The notes: a model not told the origin generated them from the letters alone. DNA of 64,000 nucleotides from Dysidea avara (GCF_963678975.1 NC_089277.1:18696001-18760000), one strand, 5' to 3'; numbered from the stretch's first letter, positions 22,450 through 33,670 are shown. Numbers and translations: made by a program.

Positions 22450-23950
22450 ACTAATAATCAGAACTATAGTCATTTAAAATAAACTTTGTTGCTCTTCTCT
22501 GGACCTGCTCAATAAGTGTGATGTCCTTGACAGGGGCGGATCTAGGATTTATAAAGGGGGGGCTAACTCAAGGTACTAATCTCTTGGGTAGAGGTGTGCA
22601 AAGAACACTTCCCAGCAAAAGCATGCTGGAACTAGAGGGGCCTGGGGGCATGCCCCCCCCCCCCCCCCCCCAGGAAATTATAAAAAATAGATACTAAAAT
22701 ACTGCAATTTGGAGACATTTCCACATAAAATTCATAATATTTTCTGCCTGTAGATTATATATACTGCCTTTAGATTATAGGTGGTATGGCTCTCTGAAGC
22801 ATTTTGCTAATGGAAAGTTTGGGTAGGTACAGACAACCAAGTACATGATGCACCCCTCTCACAATTGCACAACACTGAATAGGTGCATGTTAGAATAATA
22901 ATGTTGAAAGTGGAAAATTTTGAAATTTGCAAGATTGAATCTGAGAGCATTTTCAATGGAAATTGTGTACCTGAATTAAGTATTGTCCTACATATTAACT
23001 ACACAAGTGGATGAATGGAGCCCTTTAAACAGACCAATACACTTCATTGTATGTATAGGTGTAGGCAGATTTGGAAAAATTTCATAACAGAACCAACTAC
23101 ATGTTTCCAATGAATGTTCTATTAGAGTAGTTAGCTGACTGCTCTATTAGAGTATCTCGATTTTGTACACCTCCAATGTTGATCCAGGTCCTTGTTGCAT
23201 AAACTTTAGCATAAATCCACTTATAATACCTTGGAAAGATGTTTATAATGTGGTTTATGAGTATTTGTATTATTAGTGATCATATAATTATGCTAAGACA
23301 AAATTTCATTATAATTCTCAGCATATTGATCAAGTAAAGCCTAAATATGAAGGGGGGCTTCAGCCCTGAAAGCCCCCCCCCCCCCCCCCCCTGGATCCAC
23401 CCCTGCTTGATATGGTTAGGTTTCCAAATCACTGAACTGTATATAACTTGCGATCTCACTAAGGAAATATACAAGTTCTCCTGGCTGTCACTGTTTGATG
23501 CTTGCTAAAGCTGTGATGGAGCAGTCCTAGCATTCTGTAGGTCTTATAGGGATTATGTTTTGTAGTGTTGATCCCAAGATAGGTCTGATGATATTATAAT
23601 TCCCAGATTTTTATGTGAACTATTTGTTAAAACCTGCATGTGTGTCAGCTATTTTGTAATTAGTGATGACTTTTGCATTAATATAAGTGGACACTCTTTT
23701 TTGGATTAAAGGACATATTATATCTCGTACTCCACAAAGTTGCTGAGTCTAAATCATTTTGAAACAGTGAAATATCTCCAGGACTACAAACAGTATTATA
23801 AATCTTGGTGTCGTCAATGAATGGTAAAGTTTTACTGATGGTAACACAAGATGGTAAATCATTCATGTAAATAGTGAAGAGTAGGGGTGCCAAAATACTC
23901 TCTTGGGGAATCCCAGATAGAACCGGCAAGGGGGTAGATAATGACTTGAC
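22450..23950 (-). pseudogene. LINE reverse transcriptase fragment, split by a MITE
   Basis: The minus-strand frame 23678-23929 reads VLSGIPQESILAPLLF, IYMNDLP and FIDDTKIYN: the RT motif around the PQGS block, and the catalytic [FY]xDD box, here with Ile for Ala. After further degraded sequence, QVIYSSVIWKPNHIK is interrupted at 23406 by a MITE and resumes at 22530 as DITLIEQVQRRATKF and ILNDYSSDY. Jockey/CR1-like by motif. Inactive. Confidence 0.8.
22531..23405. mobile_element. hAT-like MITE, 5-bp TSD CTTGA
   Basis: Ends CAGGGGCGGATCTAGG and CTGGATCCACCCCTG, TSD CTTGA (22526-22530, 23406-23410). The 5-bp length is independently confirmed because the LINE reading frame it interrupts (KPNHIK | DITLIEQ) closes exactly when one CTTGA is removed. 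It contains a poly-C tract at each end and the CTCTATTAGAG module at 23112-23160. Confidence 0.9.
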
Positions 23951-24818
23951 TGCATGCCAAAGCTGTAGCTACATTGATTAGTTATACATATAGCTGCAAT
24001 GCTATAGCTACATAGCCAAATAACAGCACAGTTTAGCAGTTATAGTTGAATGCCAGTGAATGGCTTGATTTCCTCCATCAACATGTATAATTATAGTATT
24101 AGTTGTATAGGTATGGCTATATATATATATATATTTGTTAATGTACAAACTCAATCATGAGTATATTCGTACATATGTAGTTAGCTACTTATTTACAAAT
24201 TTATATAATTGTTAAATAAATCAAGAAATAGAGCTTGGATAATATGATAATCTAGTTGGTTCCATAATTTTATTGTAAAAGGAAAGAAGGAGTTCATATA
24301 AGCATCTACCCTTGTTGGCAACTGGCTAGCTATGATTATTAAAAGTGCATGCGCGCCTATATGCTATAACACTACGTACGTCGCACATGACTTTATAAAG
24401 GGGAAACATATTACCCGGGGAAACACATATCACTGTGACTTGTAGGTCGCTAGCGAGTTAGTGATATGTGTGCGGGGAAACACGGATCCCTAGGGATATG
24501 TGTGCGGGAAACACGTTACCCGGGGAAACATATATCACTGTGACACCGCCATATCATGACGTGCGTGGGCGAGCAGATGGGGCGTTCTATTGCGATATCA
24601 GAAAGTAGACCAGCTACGAGGTTGTACTTCTAGTATGCTATTACCCATCTATTGGTGATTACCACATAGCCACGAATTGGCTGCTGCTGTACCACAGGTC
24701 TGGTGGAAAGAACGAAAACGTAATATTTTTGTATTGTAGCATTGGGCTTCTTACCACACGTATTTTAAGCGCCTCGTCTGTAATTTCTTCGTGAATACGC
24801 TCTATTGCTCTATTAGAG

Positions 24819-24854
24819 CATAGATATACTAACCCCATGGTTAGTATATCTATG
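24819..24854. repeat. 36-bp hairpin
   Basis: CATAGATATACTAACC pairs exactly with GGTTAGTATATCTATG around CCAT. It is embedded within a CTCTATTAGAG module, splitting TATTAGAG from GATTAGAGTATATCGATC. Confidence 0.9.
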
Positions 24855-25149
24855 ATTAGAGTATATCGATCTTTTAAACAGGTATTCAAGGGGCCACTTG
24901 GAGCCCCTTTCAGACTGGCAGTTCCCCCCCTCCCCGTGGGCGGCCCTGGTAATCACACTTCTTTAAAATCAAGTTTGGGTTGTGGCGCGCGCCGCAACTA
25001 TTAATTATCCTTTATTATTATCAATTTTTGTCATTGATAGGGGTCACACAAAAGCAAAGAATCGGATGAATGATGAAAGCAAACAGCATGGTGCAGTAGA
25101 CAGAACGTAATCGGAACAACAGATTCGTGAATCCGACGTCATTATTAAT

Positions 25150-25643
25150 CAGTGGCGGACCTAGAGGGGTTTCTGGGGTTTCGACAGAAACCCCCTTTTA
25201 AATTTTTGCTTAGTGGCATTTTCAATACATAAACATTGTTGTATTAACAATTTGTCATAGCAAACAACTATATACCAGTAGCATGCACACAGTTGCACTT
25301 AACTGACACCATTTATAGCTATTAAACCCTCAGCAACATTTCACTTTTCATCTCCCACTGCATTAAAAACGATCGAGATACTCTAATAGAGCAGTCAAGT
25401 AACTATTCTAATAGAGCAATCAAAGCTACAGCTCGTAGTCACATATTTACCCTATAGTTAGCTATACTATTAAATTTTACAGTTTATAACATTGAATTTG
25501 TATTTCTATAACTAAAAATAGCCTAAACTCCAATTTCAGAGCTTCTAAAATCTCAAAATTTTTCCTGAGAATTGTCATCAGATGCCTTATTTAGCTATAC
25601 CAATTTTCAGAAACCCCCTTTAAAAATCCTAGATCCGCCACTG
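25150..25643. mobile_element. hAT-like MITE, CAGTGGCGGACCTAG ends
   Basis: The left CAGTGGCGGACCTAGAGGGG and right CTAGATCCGCCACTG are inverted, and sub-terminal AAACCCCCTTT occurs at both ends. Flanks (TTAAT, ATTAC) give no exact TSD. It includes two CTCTAATAGAG modules (25371-25420). Confidence 0.75.
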
Positions 25644-25765
25644 ATTACCTTGACTGTCTGAAATTTCTGGAGCCGTACACCTAGCGCTACCGGGTCTTAC
25701 AGCAGGTAGGCTGGCAGACGAAAATTAATGTAGATGAAATTCGAAATTTTTAAAACTCACTGTAC

Positions 25766-26996
25766 CAGGGGCGTAGCTAGCCAGAAGGTGATGGAGGGGC
25801 AGGCATGCCCCCACGAAACGCTCAAAATAATTCATGATTGCAAAAAGGGCTAATGACCCAATGGTGGGCTAGCCAACATACGGTGTTGTATTATTACAGC
25901 TCACACAACTAACTACGTAGCTACTTCAGTATTGATTGCTTATCTTTTATCAATGATTCATTCGTCGAGTATCATCGCACGTGCCACAACTGTACTCCAA
26001 CAAATTCATCCACAGTCCGGTAGAGCTATTGTTAATATTTTAGTGCTAATACAAGTTACTTTACGTTAGCCACAGCTTGTGTTGCAGTCCTAGCACACTG
26101 CTGAAAGGATGACATGTTCACTCACTTCACTCGGCGAAATTCAAATGCCACGTATTGCATGAAATCCCACCAGTCTTTCTTGCTAGCAGAACTTGTAAGC
26201 TTGTGACTGATCCAGGCCCGTAGCCAGGGGGTTCTGAAGAACCGCCCTATTGGAATAGGCCGACTACACTGGCAGCACTGCCGTACAAAGATCTAGTGTG
26301 ATCGACTCGAGAAAATAAACTTGGTAGACTAGATTTAACACTTTATGACTTCATAGGCAGTAGGTTCTTAGCGTCATCTGGTCTCCTTTATCACTTGTGA
26401 GTTGTGACTCCTGCCGCGGCAAGGTCCTTTGAGCGGGTCACTCTTTAGATTAGTCTCGTGCCCAGACCCCACCCACTGCGTTAAATGGGGTCTGGTGCCG
26501 GACATTCGCAGGAGTTTTGGGCCCTACGCCATTTTTCTTTTCTGACCAATCGGACGCCTTGATTCAGGTACAACGCGATTTGATAGGCTGGAACTAGGAA
26601 AATGGCCGACTACAGCTATGGATACAAATGGGTAAACAATATGGCGGCGGGCCCAAAAAACATAGTGTAAGTCACCAGACCCTATTCAACGCAGTGGGTG
26701 GGGTCTGGGCACGAGACTATCTTTAGATTCGAAATGCTCTATCACGTGAGTAATCTAGGCTAAATATAGACGTGTGTCTCTAATATTTTCGTTCGGTGGA
26801 TTCACGATCGAGTTGAATGTTGTGTGTGCGCGTTCACTAGCAACCCCTGGTGGTACCGCGTAGTAGCGCACATAATTTAGTCATTTGCGTGTCAGTTTAC
26901 TATTGGTAAGCTTGTGACGGAGGTTTCAAAAAAAACACTACGGTGATGGGGGGGCAAATGCCTCCCCTTGCCCCCCCCCCCTTGGCTACGCCTCTG
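25766..26996. mobile_element. hAT-type element, TSD CACTGTAC
   Basis: Ends CAGGGGCGTAGCTAGCC and GGCTACGCCTCTG with exact 8-bp TSD CACTGTAC (25758-25765, 26997-27004). Internal poly-C next to the right end. No transposase. A 269-bp MITE with a 9-bp TSD is nested at 26451-26719. Confidence 0.88.
26451..26719. mobile_element. TAGTCTCG MITE, 9-bp TSD TCTTTAGAT
   Basis: TAGTCTCGTGCCCAGACCCC at the left is mirrored at the right end. TSD TCTTTAGAT occurs at 26442-26450 and 26720-26728. The 9-bp TSD suggests a Mutator-type non-autonomous element. It contains ATGGCCGACTACAGCTATGG, a short ATG-initiated frame of 22 codons ending at TAG, with no evidence of being coding. Confidence 0.85.
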
Positions 26997-27218
26997 CACT
27001 GTACATCGAAACATTCGACTGTTTGCTTCGTTTACCCAAGGTACAGCACCATTATAACAGTACTAATGCATTCCAGGTGGTTTTTTCGGGTAAAACTTAT
27101 TGTAAGGGGTAACGCTATATTCACCCAACTTGATGTGGCGCCTCAAAATAATAACGCACTTTGTAAGCGCTTAGTCATTAGAGTGCTCCTTTAATACACT
27201 ACGCTGCAGCGCTGGATG

Positions 27219-27431
27219 TCAGGGGGGTGTATTATCTATGATGCCAGCATAGACTACTTCGGACTTCGCTAGAGATGGTAAGCAGGGTATACCAACATAT
27301 ATGACAGTAGTTTCGTGAGTTGCTAGATACACTACACTGTAAACCAGAAAGTAAAATACGAGTGGGAGGGGGGGAGAAGGAATGCAAGGTGCTGACCCGT
27401 AGTAATATGGTAGATCTGTAGCTGCAGTCAA
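27219..27431 (-). CDS. hypothetical 70-codon ORF in arm 1 (copy at 35635-35847 +)
   Basis: The two copies encode the same peptide. A hydrophobic stretch (LPLVFYFLVYSVVYLA) is followed by a tail with two tyrosine motifs, VIYVGI and VVYAGI. Both fit the ITIM-like consensus [SIVL]xYxx[IVL]. An acceptor-like TTTACAG precedes the tail, so the tail may be a terminal exon. Conservation between arms is explained by the inverted repeat, so there is no independent evidence of selection. It may be spurious. Confidence 0.25.
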   Translation of the reverse strand: MTAATDLPYYYGSAPCIPSPPLPLVFYFLVYSVVYLATHETTVIYVGIPCLPSLAKSEVVYAGIIDNTPP

Positions 27432-27838
27432 AGGCTAAGGCTGCTAAGTTTGTGCTACAGTCAAGGATGAAGTCTGAAACCCACAATTGAAGTGCTTACT
27501 TGAAGTTCCACATTGGGGAAAATTTTGACTGGACAATAGTCTGATGGCAGTTGCAGATATTCCTGTGTCTATGTGACACCCCTGTTAGGAAATGTTCATA
27601 GCTTTATAAAGTGTGTGCTAGAATGCAACCTTGCTTATACAATGGAGCGTAACTACTAACTCACTATTACAATGTGGTCTTTGTATGGGAAGCAGTGACC
27701 AAACTGAGGCATATACTTCATGACCTCATTAATAAGACCATCACATTGTAGTGATTGCACTGTAGGTCCAGAAGGTAGCTAAGATGCACATTAGCAAGAC
27801 CACATAATTGTATCCTGGTGGTTCCCGATACAAGGAAC

Positions 27839-28150
27839 TAGGGCTGAAACGATCATGGATTTTTAGTATTCGAGTACTCTCTAGCATTAATGATCGAGTA
27901 ATCACGAATACTTACCATACCTATATTGAAGCATATCATATGCAGTTTAAAGCTTTTAAGTAACAGCGATGATAAATACGCTGTATTAAAGTACCCAGTA
28001 AATGTTCCTGACAACCAAAATGCTTCAATCAAACTCCACACCGTCACTGCCAGATAACATATGCATCATGTGAGCTCATTAATATTGGATCACATGATCT
28101 CAACGAGTACTCCAATACCAATTTTACTATCCGAATTCTAATATCCTTAA
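27839..28150. mobile_element. hAT-like terminus TAGGGCTGAAACGAT, incomplete
   Basis: TAGGGCTGAAACGAT is a common hAT-type start, and the sub-terminal ATTCGAGTACTC / GAGTACTCC words recur. No matching right end was found before 28150. The same piece is present inverted in arm 2, ending at 35227, so it predates the arm duplication. Confidence 0.5.
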
Positions 28151-29089
28151 TTAGTACCCATTTATTTATTTTAGCCATACAATGAACTGTGCAACTACCT
28201 TCTTCATACAACATGCATTATATGTGGAACATTGCAAATGCAAGTAAAGTGTACGTATATAGTACACTACAATTTCGTTACATCAAATTAAGCAAGAGTT
28301 CGTAATATAATTATACTGAGGAGAGTATTCTACTCTCGTATACACCTGTAGAAAGACATATCACGATGGTACTGTGTCTTTTTGTAATTAATATTGATTG
28401 TACGCATGCCAGCAATGTCACTAGCAACTAAACTAACTCAAGCTCCTCGGTGTTTCTCACCAAACTACAAGTGTACCTTCTTGTCATGGGTTTAGACAAT
28501 TGCTTATATATAGGCATTTGTTGCTTGACCATTCACAGCTGTCTTGAGCGACACAGTACTTTATGGGTTCTTGTATGTCACAAACCACACTTACTGTAGT
28601 CGTTACATCATCACTTTAAAATATGCTCTTCTACAGGGGTATATGAGAGGACACTACTCCTCAATAATTATGTTATAAACTCTTGCATTACGTAAGTCAC
28701 TTACTGTATATTAAAAGAAGCAAAGTATGACTATGTGAGGTGGTCTTATTGTGGTCATGAAGTACACCTTAGCTACAGTATGTTTGGAACCAGCATGGTC
28801 AGTATAATTTGTGTGTGTGTATGTTTGTGTGTGCTTAGCGGTTTTGAGGTCGTTGTGGAACTTTGGATTCCATGACCTCTCATTGTGAGACCTGGACAGT
28901 CCTCCTGTGGGTTACTAGCCCTGTCCCAGGAGGATTTGCCTGCACAAGGCTCAAGTGTCTGAGGTGCACAGGCATCCCAGTGCTGGCTCACTGGGCGGCA
29001 ATAGCTGTGTTAGTACAGCTGCCGAAGACTTTGCTTTTTTTGCTATTTGTTGTGCATCTATGTATATGTACAAATTTATTTTCTTATAG

Positions 29090-29287
29090 AATAATTTCTT
29101 TGGTGACCAAGTTGTCACAGATGATAACGTGCTCAATATGGAGTCCTCACAATTCATCACACTACAATGGACCAGAGATGGGACAGTACTCAGTAAGACT
29201 GGAACACTCTAAGGGTCTGTGCTACTGGATCATACTGCTGTGCTGTGAATGGTATCATTGTCCATTGTGCTCATATTGATGTGCAAG
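29090..29287 (+). pseudogene. Ig-like domain exon relic in arm 1
   Basis: Bounded by TTCTTATAG and CAAG|GTGAGT, a well-formed 198-nt exon. One frame reads FITLQWTRDGTVLSK, then stops. A second frame continues TLRVCATGSYCCAVNGI and HIDVQ. Together these give the W-x-RDG ... G-x-Y-x-C-x-V order of an I-set/Ig-like fold, but the halves are out of frame by one base. The same defect is in arm 2. The first Ig cysteine is not evident. The Ig assignment is inference from the motif order. Confidence 0.4.
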
Positions 29288-30382
29288 GTGAGTAGTGTAA
29301 CGAAATCATTCCAAGGGTCTTAAAGTTATGTGGTCTTGTCTGGAGAACGACAGTTATCATACAGCAATACAGATATAGTTAAGAAAAGTGACAGTTTAGT
29401 ATAACACCTATGCCTCCTTGTAATCTATCCTACTGTAATACTCTTTGGTGTGAAAAAGTTTAGCCCCTTTAACTTTATTGTATTTGTGGGAAAACCATTG
29501 ATCTACGCACATGAATAGATTGTGAGATACACAATTTCAAAAGTTTCAACTTGTGATGGCCAAAAGCTCTGAATTTGAAATTTTAACCATGGATGCAGCC
29601 AATCATAGTGTTTAGTTCACAGCCAGTTAGCTACTGACATAGCCATAATTTTGTGATTTTGAGCTGAAGTATTCACAATGGTATTATCTTTAATACAAGC
29701 ATATCACTATGGGGTGGCAATTGGTATATGAATAGAATATATGGCCAAGTATGTCATATAGACTGGTCTCAAGCCCAACTGTGCCACTGAAAGTGGTGCC
29801 ACTGAAAGTGAAAGAAAAGTATGTATAAAACAACTGGGCAACTGTGCAATGGTGTCTACGTTTCTAGCCTCGTGTTCCAGCTGGCCAGTAGCAGTTCAAG
29901 GTGTCAGATCATTTCTAGCTCATAAAAAGCAGCCTGAGCAAATCAGTGGCAGCATTTCTGTGGTGTACATAGTGTATTGCAAGGTGAAAATTGAACTTCA
30001 GTGGTGTGTGCATAGATCAACTATTGGGTTAATGTATTTGCTCTATTGAATATACGTACAGTAGGACCCCAAACTCCCAGGAATAGGGACCACTTTGTAT
30101 TCAGATGACTACAATAGTCCACATTTTGTTGTGTGAAAAGTCTATATTACTTAATATATCCTGCAGCAGTGAAAATCTTCCCCCTTGAAATTTTGGATGG
30201 TGCAATCTCCCCCTAGAAAAAAACCTTCAATACAGTAACACAAATTATGTACAGCATTTCAATCTTATCTGGACAATACTGTACAGTGGCCTCAGTTATT
30301 CAAAAACCACCTGGGTGCCCCTTAACTAGGAAATTTTTCATGGATAGCTGCCAATCCACAAAATTTTCCCCTTGAAAATAAC

Positions 30383-30734
30383 TAGTGATGTGCAATATAT
30401 CGATAATATTGCATATCACGATAAATTTCTATATCGTGAATTATGATAAAATTATATCGTGATGCATAACGATGCACCACTTTTTACACAAAGTTTACTG
30501 ATAATGATATTTAAGACAGTAAAGCAGAGTTTATAGAGACTTCCAGGAGGTTAGGTGGGATTTTGTAGAATTCTATTGTTACTTTTCACATAGGTTCAAG
30601 TGCTAAAATCTCATTGTAGTAATTTATCACCATGCCTTCATGCAGATTTTTATATCATGATAATTTATCGTATCGTGATAAAAAAGTTTGCAATAATCAT
30701 GATAGGTGATATACAAAATATTCGCACAACACTA
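30383..30734. mobile_element. hAT-type MITE, TSD A(A/T)AATAAC
   Basis: Ends TAGTGATGTGCAATATATCG and its degraded inverse (right end reading inward TAGTGTTGTGCGAATATTT). Flanks AAAATAAC (30375-30382) and ATAATAAC (30735-30742) differ by one base. The interior alternates ATATCG/CGTGATA. Nested in the centre of the 27107-35959 element. Confidence 0.75.
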
Positions 30735-31121
30735 ATAATAACCCACTATACTGTATGGTTAAATGGTTACCACATGATATGGTTTGTGAATTGCTGAATG
30801 TTACTTGCTGTCACCAAAAATAGACAGCTGTTTATTCAACCTATCTGTTTTATTGTATTCTTTTGATATGTAAATACGTACTTCACATACGTTGCACATG
30901 TGTGTGTGTGTGTTCAGTATTGTACGAGTGAAATATTAGTGTATTAGTGACATTTGAACCAATTTTAGTATTCTCCTTGATGAAAGAGCAATATTGTATC
31001 AGACATGAAGTATAATACTGAGTAACACTCTGGTGATGCATTCATCGCCAATGTGAAAAAGTCATGCAGTAAAAGTACAGTTGAATTCTCTATGTATAGT
31101 TTACTTTAAATCTGTTTATAG

Positions 31122-31312
31122 GTGACAAGCCTGTGGATCAGCTACCTAAGGTTAGCCTAGAATACATTGGTTTAGCTGTTAGATTTTTCCAACAGCAATT
31201 ACTAGTGACTATTCTTCACAAATTCTTAAGTGAAGCTGACAGGAGAGTTGTAGCTATGAAGCCTGATGGTAATTGTTGTTATAGGACTGTTCACTCCTTA
31301 CCAACTATTTGA
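31122..31312 (+). pseudogene. OTU-cysteine-protease-like exon fragment
   Basis: After an acceptor-like CTGTTTATAG the frame reads GDKPVDQLPKVSLEY ... LHKFLSEADRRVVAMK followed by PDGNCCYRTVHSL, then stops. D-G-N-C-x-[YF]-R is the catalytic Asp/Cys block of OTU-family deubiquitinases. OTU domains are known cargo of several eukaryotic transposon families. No His catalytic motif was found downstream in frame. Likely a remnant of the element's own protein. Confidence 0.45.
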
Positions 31313-33343
31313 GGACACCCGACACAACATGATCCATCCACTAAGTGAGTCAAAATCGGATCTACAATACCCAGTGTTTCCAGAACTACATCAATTTATT
31401 CCTTGCTAAAACCCAATGACTTTGAATTTGTACTATGAAAACTGTCAATAGTCGTTTTGATGTCATCATATCATTCAAAAGTGGCAACAACACAACTGTA
31501 TTGTAAGATGATCAGAGTGAATTGATTGACTCAACTGATTAGAGCAAGGAATTCACTGGTTGACAAGTTTCACCATGTACTTTAAAATATAACTACATAT
31601 TGATATCATAGCTGAAATATTTTGCAAATCGTCACCCTCAAAAATTTTGAGGGGGGAAATTTTTGCTTCTGCAGGATGCAGTAATGCTATTTTGTGAAGT
31701 TCGAGGGGGGAAATTTTCGTGGATAGGCAGGATAGCTGCTGATCCACAAATTCGTAAAAATTTCCCCCCTCAGAAAAACACTATATGGTATTTTCTAAAA
31801 TCCTTATTTACCAGATCGAGGTATGGCATGTAAGTACTGGAACCTTTACTTCTAAGTGCCTGAGTTCATCACTAAATAGTCTTTGTGGCAACTAAAACTG
31901 AATAATAACCAATTGCTACACATCGGGTTGGGTTGTATACCCAATACAGAGAAACCTCATTAGTAGTGTAATCTGTAGGACACAAAATAAGCTCCTTATT
32001 GAGATTTTTGGACAAACCAACAGCTATGTATGTGATCAAAATTTGGTCATGTTGGTGCATTTATACATTCAGACTGTTAAAAAATATAGCAACTTAAATT
32101 TCAGTTCATTGTACGTACGCATATATATAGGACTGTACAGTCTTGAGGTAGCGGTATGCAGTGGCTAGTAGAGTACAGATTTACTGACGTACGTAGCAGT
32201 CCCTGTAGCATGACTTCTTATGTTGTCTCTTAATGGATGGAGTACAAAGTAGCAGTGTACGTAACACCAGTTCTCCTTAATTATCAGCTATTGATTCAAC
32301 TCCATCAAGCTCATAACATCTTTGCTGTGATAAAAAGGTAAAGAATTACAGTAAAAATTCACCCACAGTTTGACGTACGTAGCGATGTAAACAGAGTAAA
32401 AATAAAATGGTTATGTTGTTACAGTTGTGACATTCAATACATGATGACATTGACATACCATATATGTAGCGCTAATATTGACAATGGAAAGTTTGACATA
32501 TTGGATGATTGAGCATGTTGAACAAAAATAATCAAAGTAGTCAAAATTTCGGATGTTAAACTTTCACACTATAGGGCAGATTGCATAATGAATTTAGATA
32601 TGACACTGGAAATAAAAATGCCTCAGTATGGAGTACAAAAACATGAAGTATTTATACCCTCATAGGGTTATTGAAGTATTTGCTGAAATGCAAATAAGCA
32701 CAAAAGATTATCAGGCCTAGGTTCAATACTTCTTGTGATTTTGTATGAACTGTGGTCGTGTATATATGCACGTGAGATATTATTGTAATGAAATAGCCTA
32801 TGCTTTCATCCCTGCATGCTGTGAAGACAATCATGTGTGCAGTTTGAGGCATGAATTGGGTAATCACCAGTGTCCAGATAAACCATACATGCAGGTATAC
32901 ACAACCACACTACACATTTCATACAAAATTGTATGGGGTTAAATAAATTACAATGAAACCTGTTTAATCGTTATTGACAAATATGTGTCATTTGTGTACA
33001 AAGATACCATGACTGTATCCCCTCTCCCAGAGTGCTGTTCTTCACCCCTGATATGAGTAGTCAGGCCTTCATTTAGAAAATGACTTAAGGGAGGGAAAAA
33101 TACAGTTTTGTCAGAATAAGGGTGGGTGGGTGGAAATATAGGGGGGCTAAGCTCCCCCATATCTCACAATACAGATGCATTATGAACAGCAAAAGCGACA
33201 TTACAACGAATAAAATTATAGCTGAACTTATGTTTAAACTATGCCTAATCCAAGACACATTGACTTGCTCGACCAAAACTTCTATAATCAAGTGCCCTTC
33301 GCATCATGTGACGTCATAGTTTAGTACCTGCTCCACAGATGGC

Positions 33344-33412
33344 ATGGCGAAAAGGCAAACGTCTTTCACAGAGTATGGATGGGTAAAAGATGGAATATCA
33401 AAGACAGCTAGA
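33344..33412 (+). CDS. possible first exon in the element centre
   Basis: ATG opens 23 codons (MAKRQTSFTEYGWVK...) ending at AGA|GTAAGT, phase 0. Basic then aromatic, somewhat like the N-termini of zinc-finger transposases, but no continuing exon was identified. Low support. Confidence 0.25.
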
Positions 33413-33439
33413 GTAAGTGAAAACTTGCCACCAAATTCA

Positions 33440-33670
33440 ATCTCAGAGTACTAATTTCTCAAAATTTCCTGGGAGGGCATGCCCCCAGACCCCCCTAGAT
33501 AGCTCGTGCTTTGCACTTCGCCAAGTGTGCTCTGCACACTGTGAAGTCATTTCTACCAGTGTGCCCCCCCTAGCAAAATCCTATAGATCCGCCTCTGGAG
33601 CCCCCCCCCCCCCCCCCCCCCCCTACTTTTTGATAGCTGTCTCTGCCCCTGGGGAGGGGGGGGGGGGGAT
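33440..33670. repeat. hAT-like terminus remnants and poly-C/poly-G tracts
   Basis: TAGATCCGCCTCTGGAG resembles a right hAT end of the CAGGGGCGGATC family. It is followed by a long C tract (33601-33623) and a G tract (33653-33668). Left boundary not resolvable. Confidence 0.5.

Larger units (their letters stand above)
21432..24873. mobile_element. nested long-inverted-repeat element
   Basis: Blocks at about 21440-22120 recur inverted at about 24395-24815. Shared words are GAGCGTAATCAC / GTGAATACGCTC, GTAGCTGGTCTAC, and the ATCCCTAGGGATCCGTG minisatellite (22030-22280; 24440-24545). Outer ends abut CTCTAT/TATTAGAG, so it seems inserted in the module of the host MITE. The right arm is shorter. 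A LINE lies between the arms. Confidence 0.6.
20622..24948. mobile_element. 4.3-kb composite hAT element, TSD GTAATCAC
   Basis: The left CAGGGCCGCCCAGAGAAATT and right GGGCGGCCCTG match the 329-341 bp MITEs at 62439-62767 and 55396-55736. Exact 8-bp TSD GTAATCAC occurs at 20614-20621 and 24949-24956. It is a MITE copy inflated by later insertions: a tRNA-like sequence, a tandem block, a long-inverted-repeat element (21432-24873), a LINE (22450-23950) and a MITE within that LINE. No hAT transposase was seen. Confidence 0.85.
27107..29300 (+). repeat. left terminal inverted repeat (arm 1)
   Basis: Inverted copy of 33779-35959. Shares with it a TAGGGCTGAAACGAT hAT-like terminus (27839), an Ig-like relic exon (29090-29287), a minus-strand ORF (27219-27431) and an ACACAC/GTGTGT tract. 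The match stops after GTAGTGTAA at 29300. Confidence 0.9.

Noticed and set aside
26596..26664. ATG frame MADYSYGYKWVNNM in the 26451 MITE
   Set aside because: Short, ends at a stop without a donor, and lies wholly inside a non-coding MITE.
28863..29279. 138-codon ORF in arm 1
   Set aside because: It crosses an apparent intron-exon border in a frame different from the Ig-like one; best read as a shadow.
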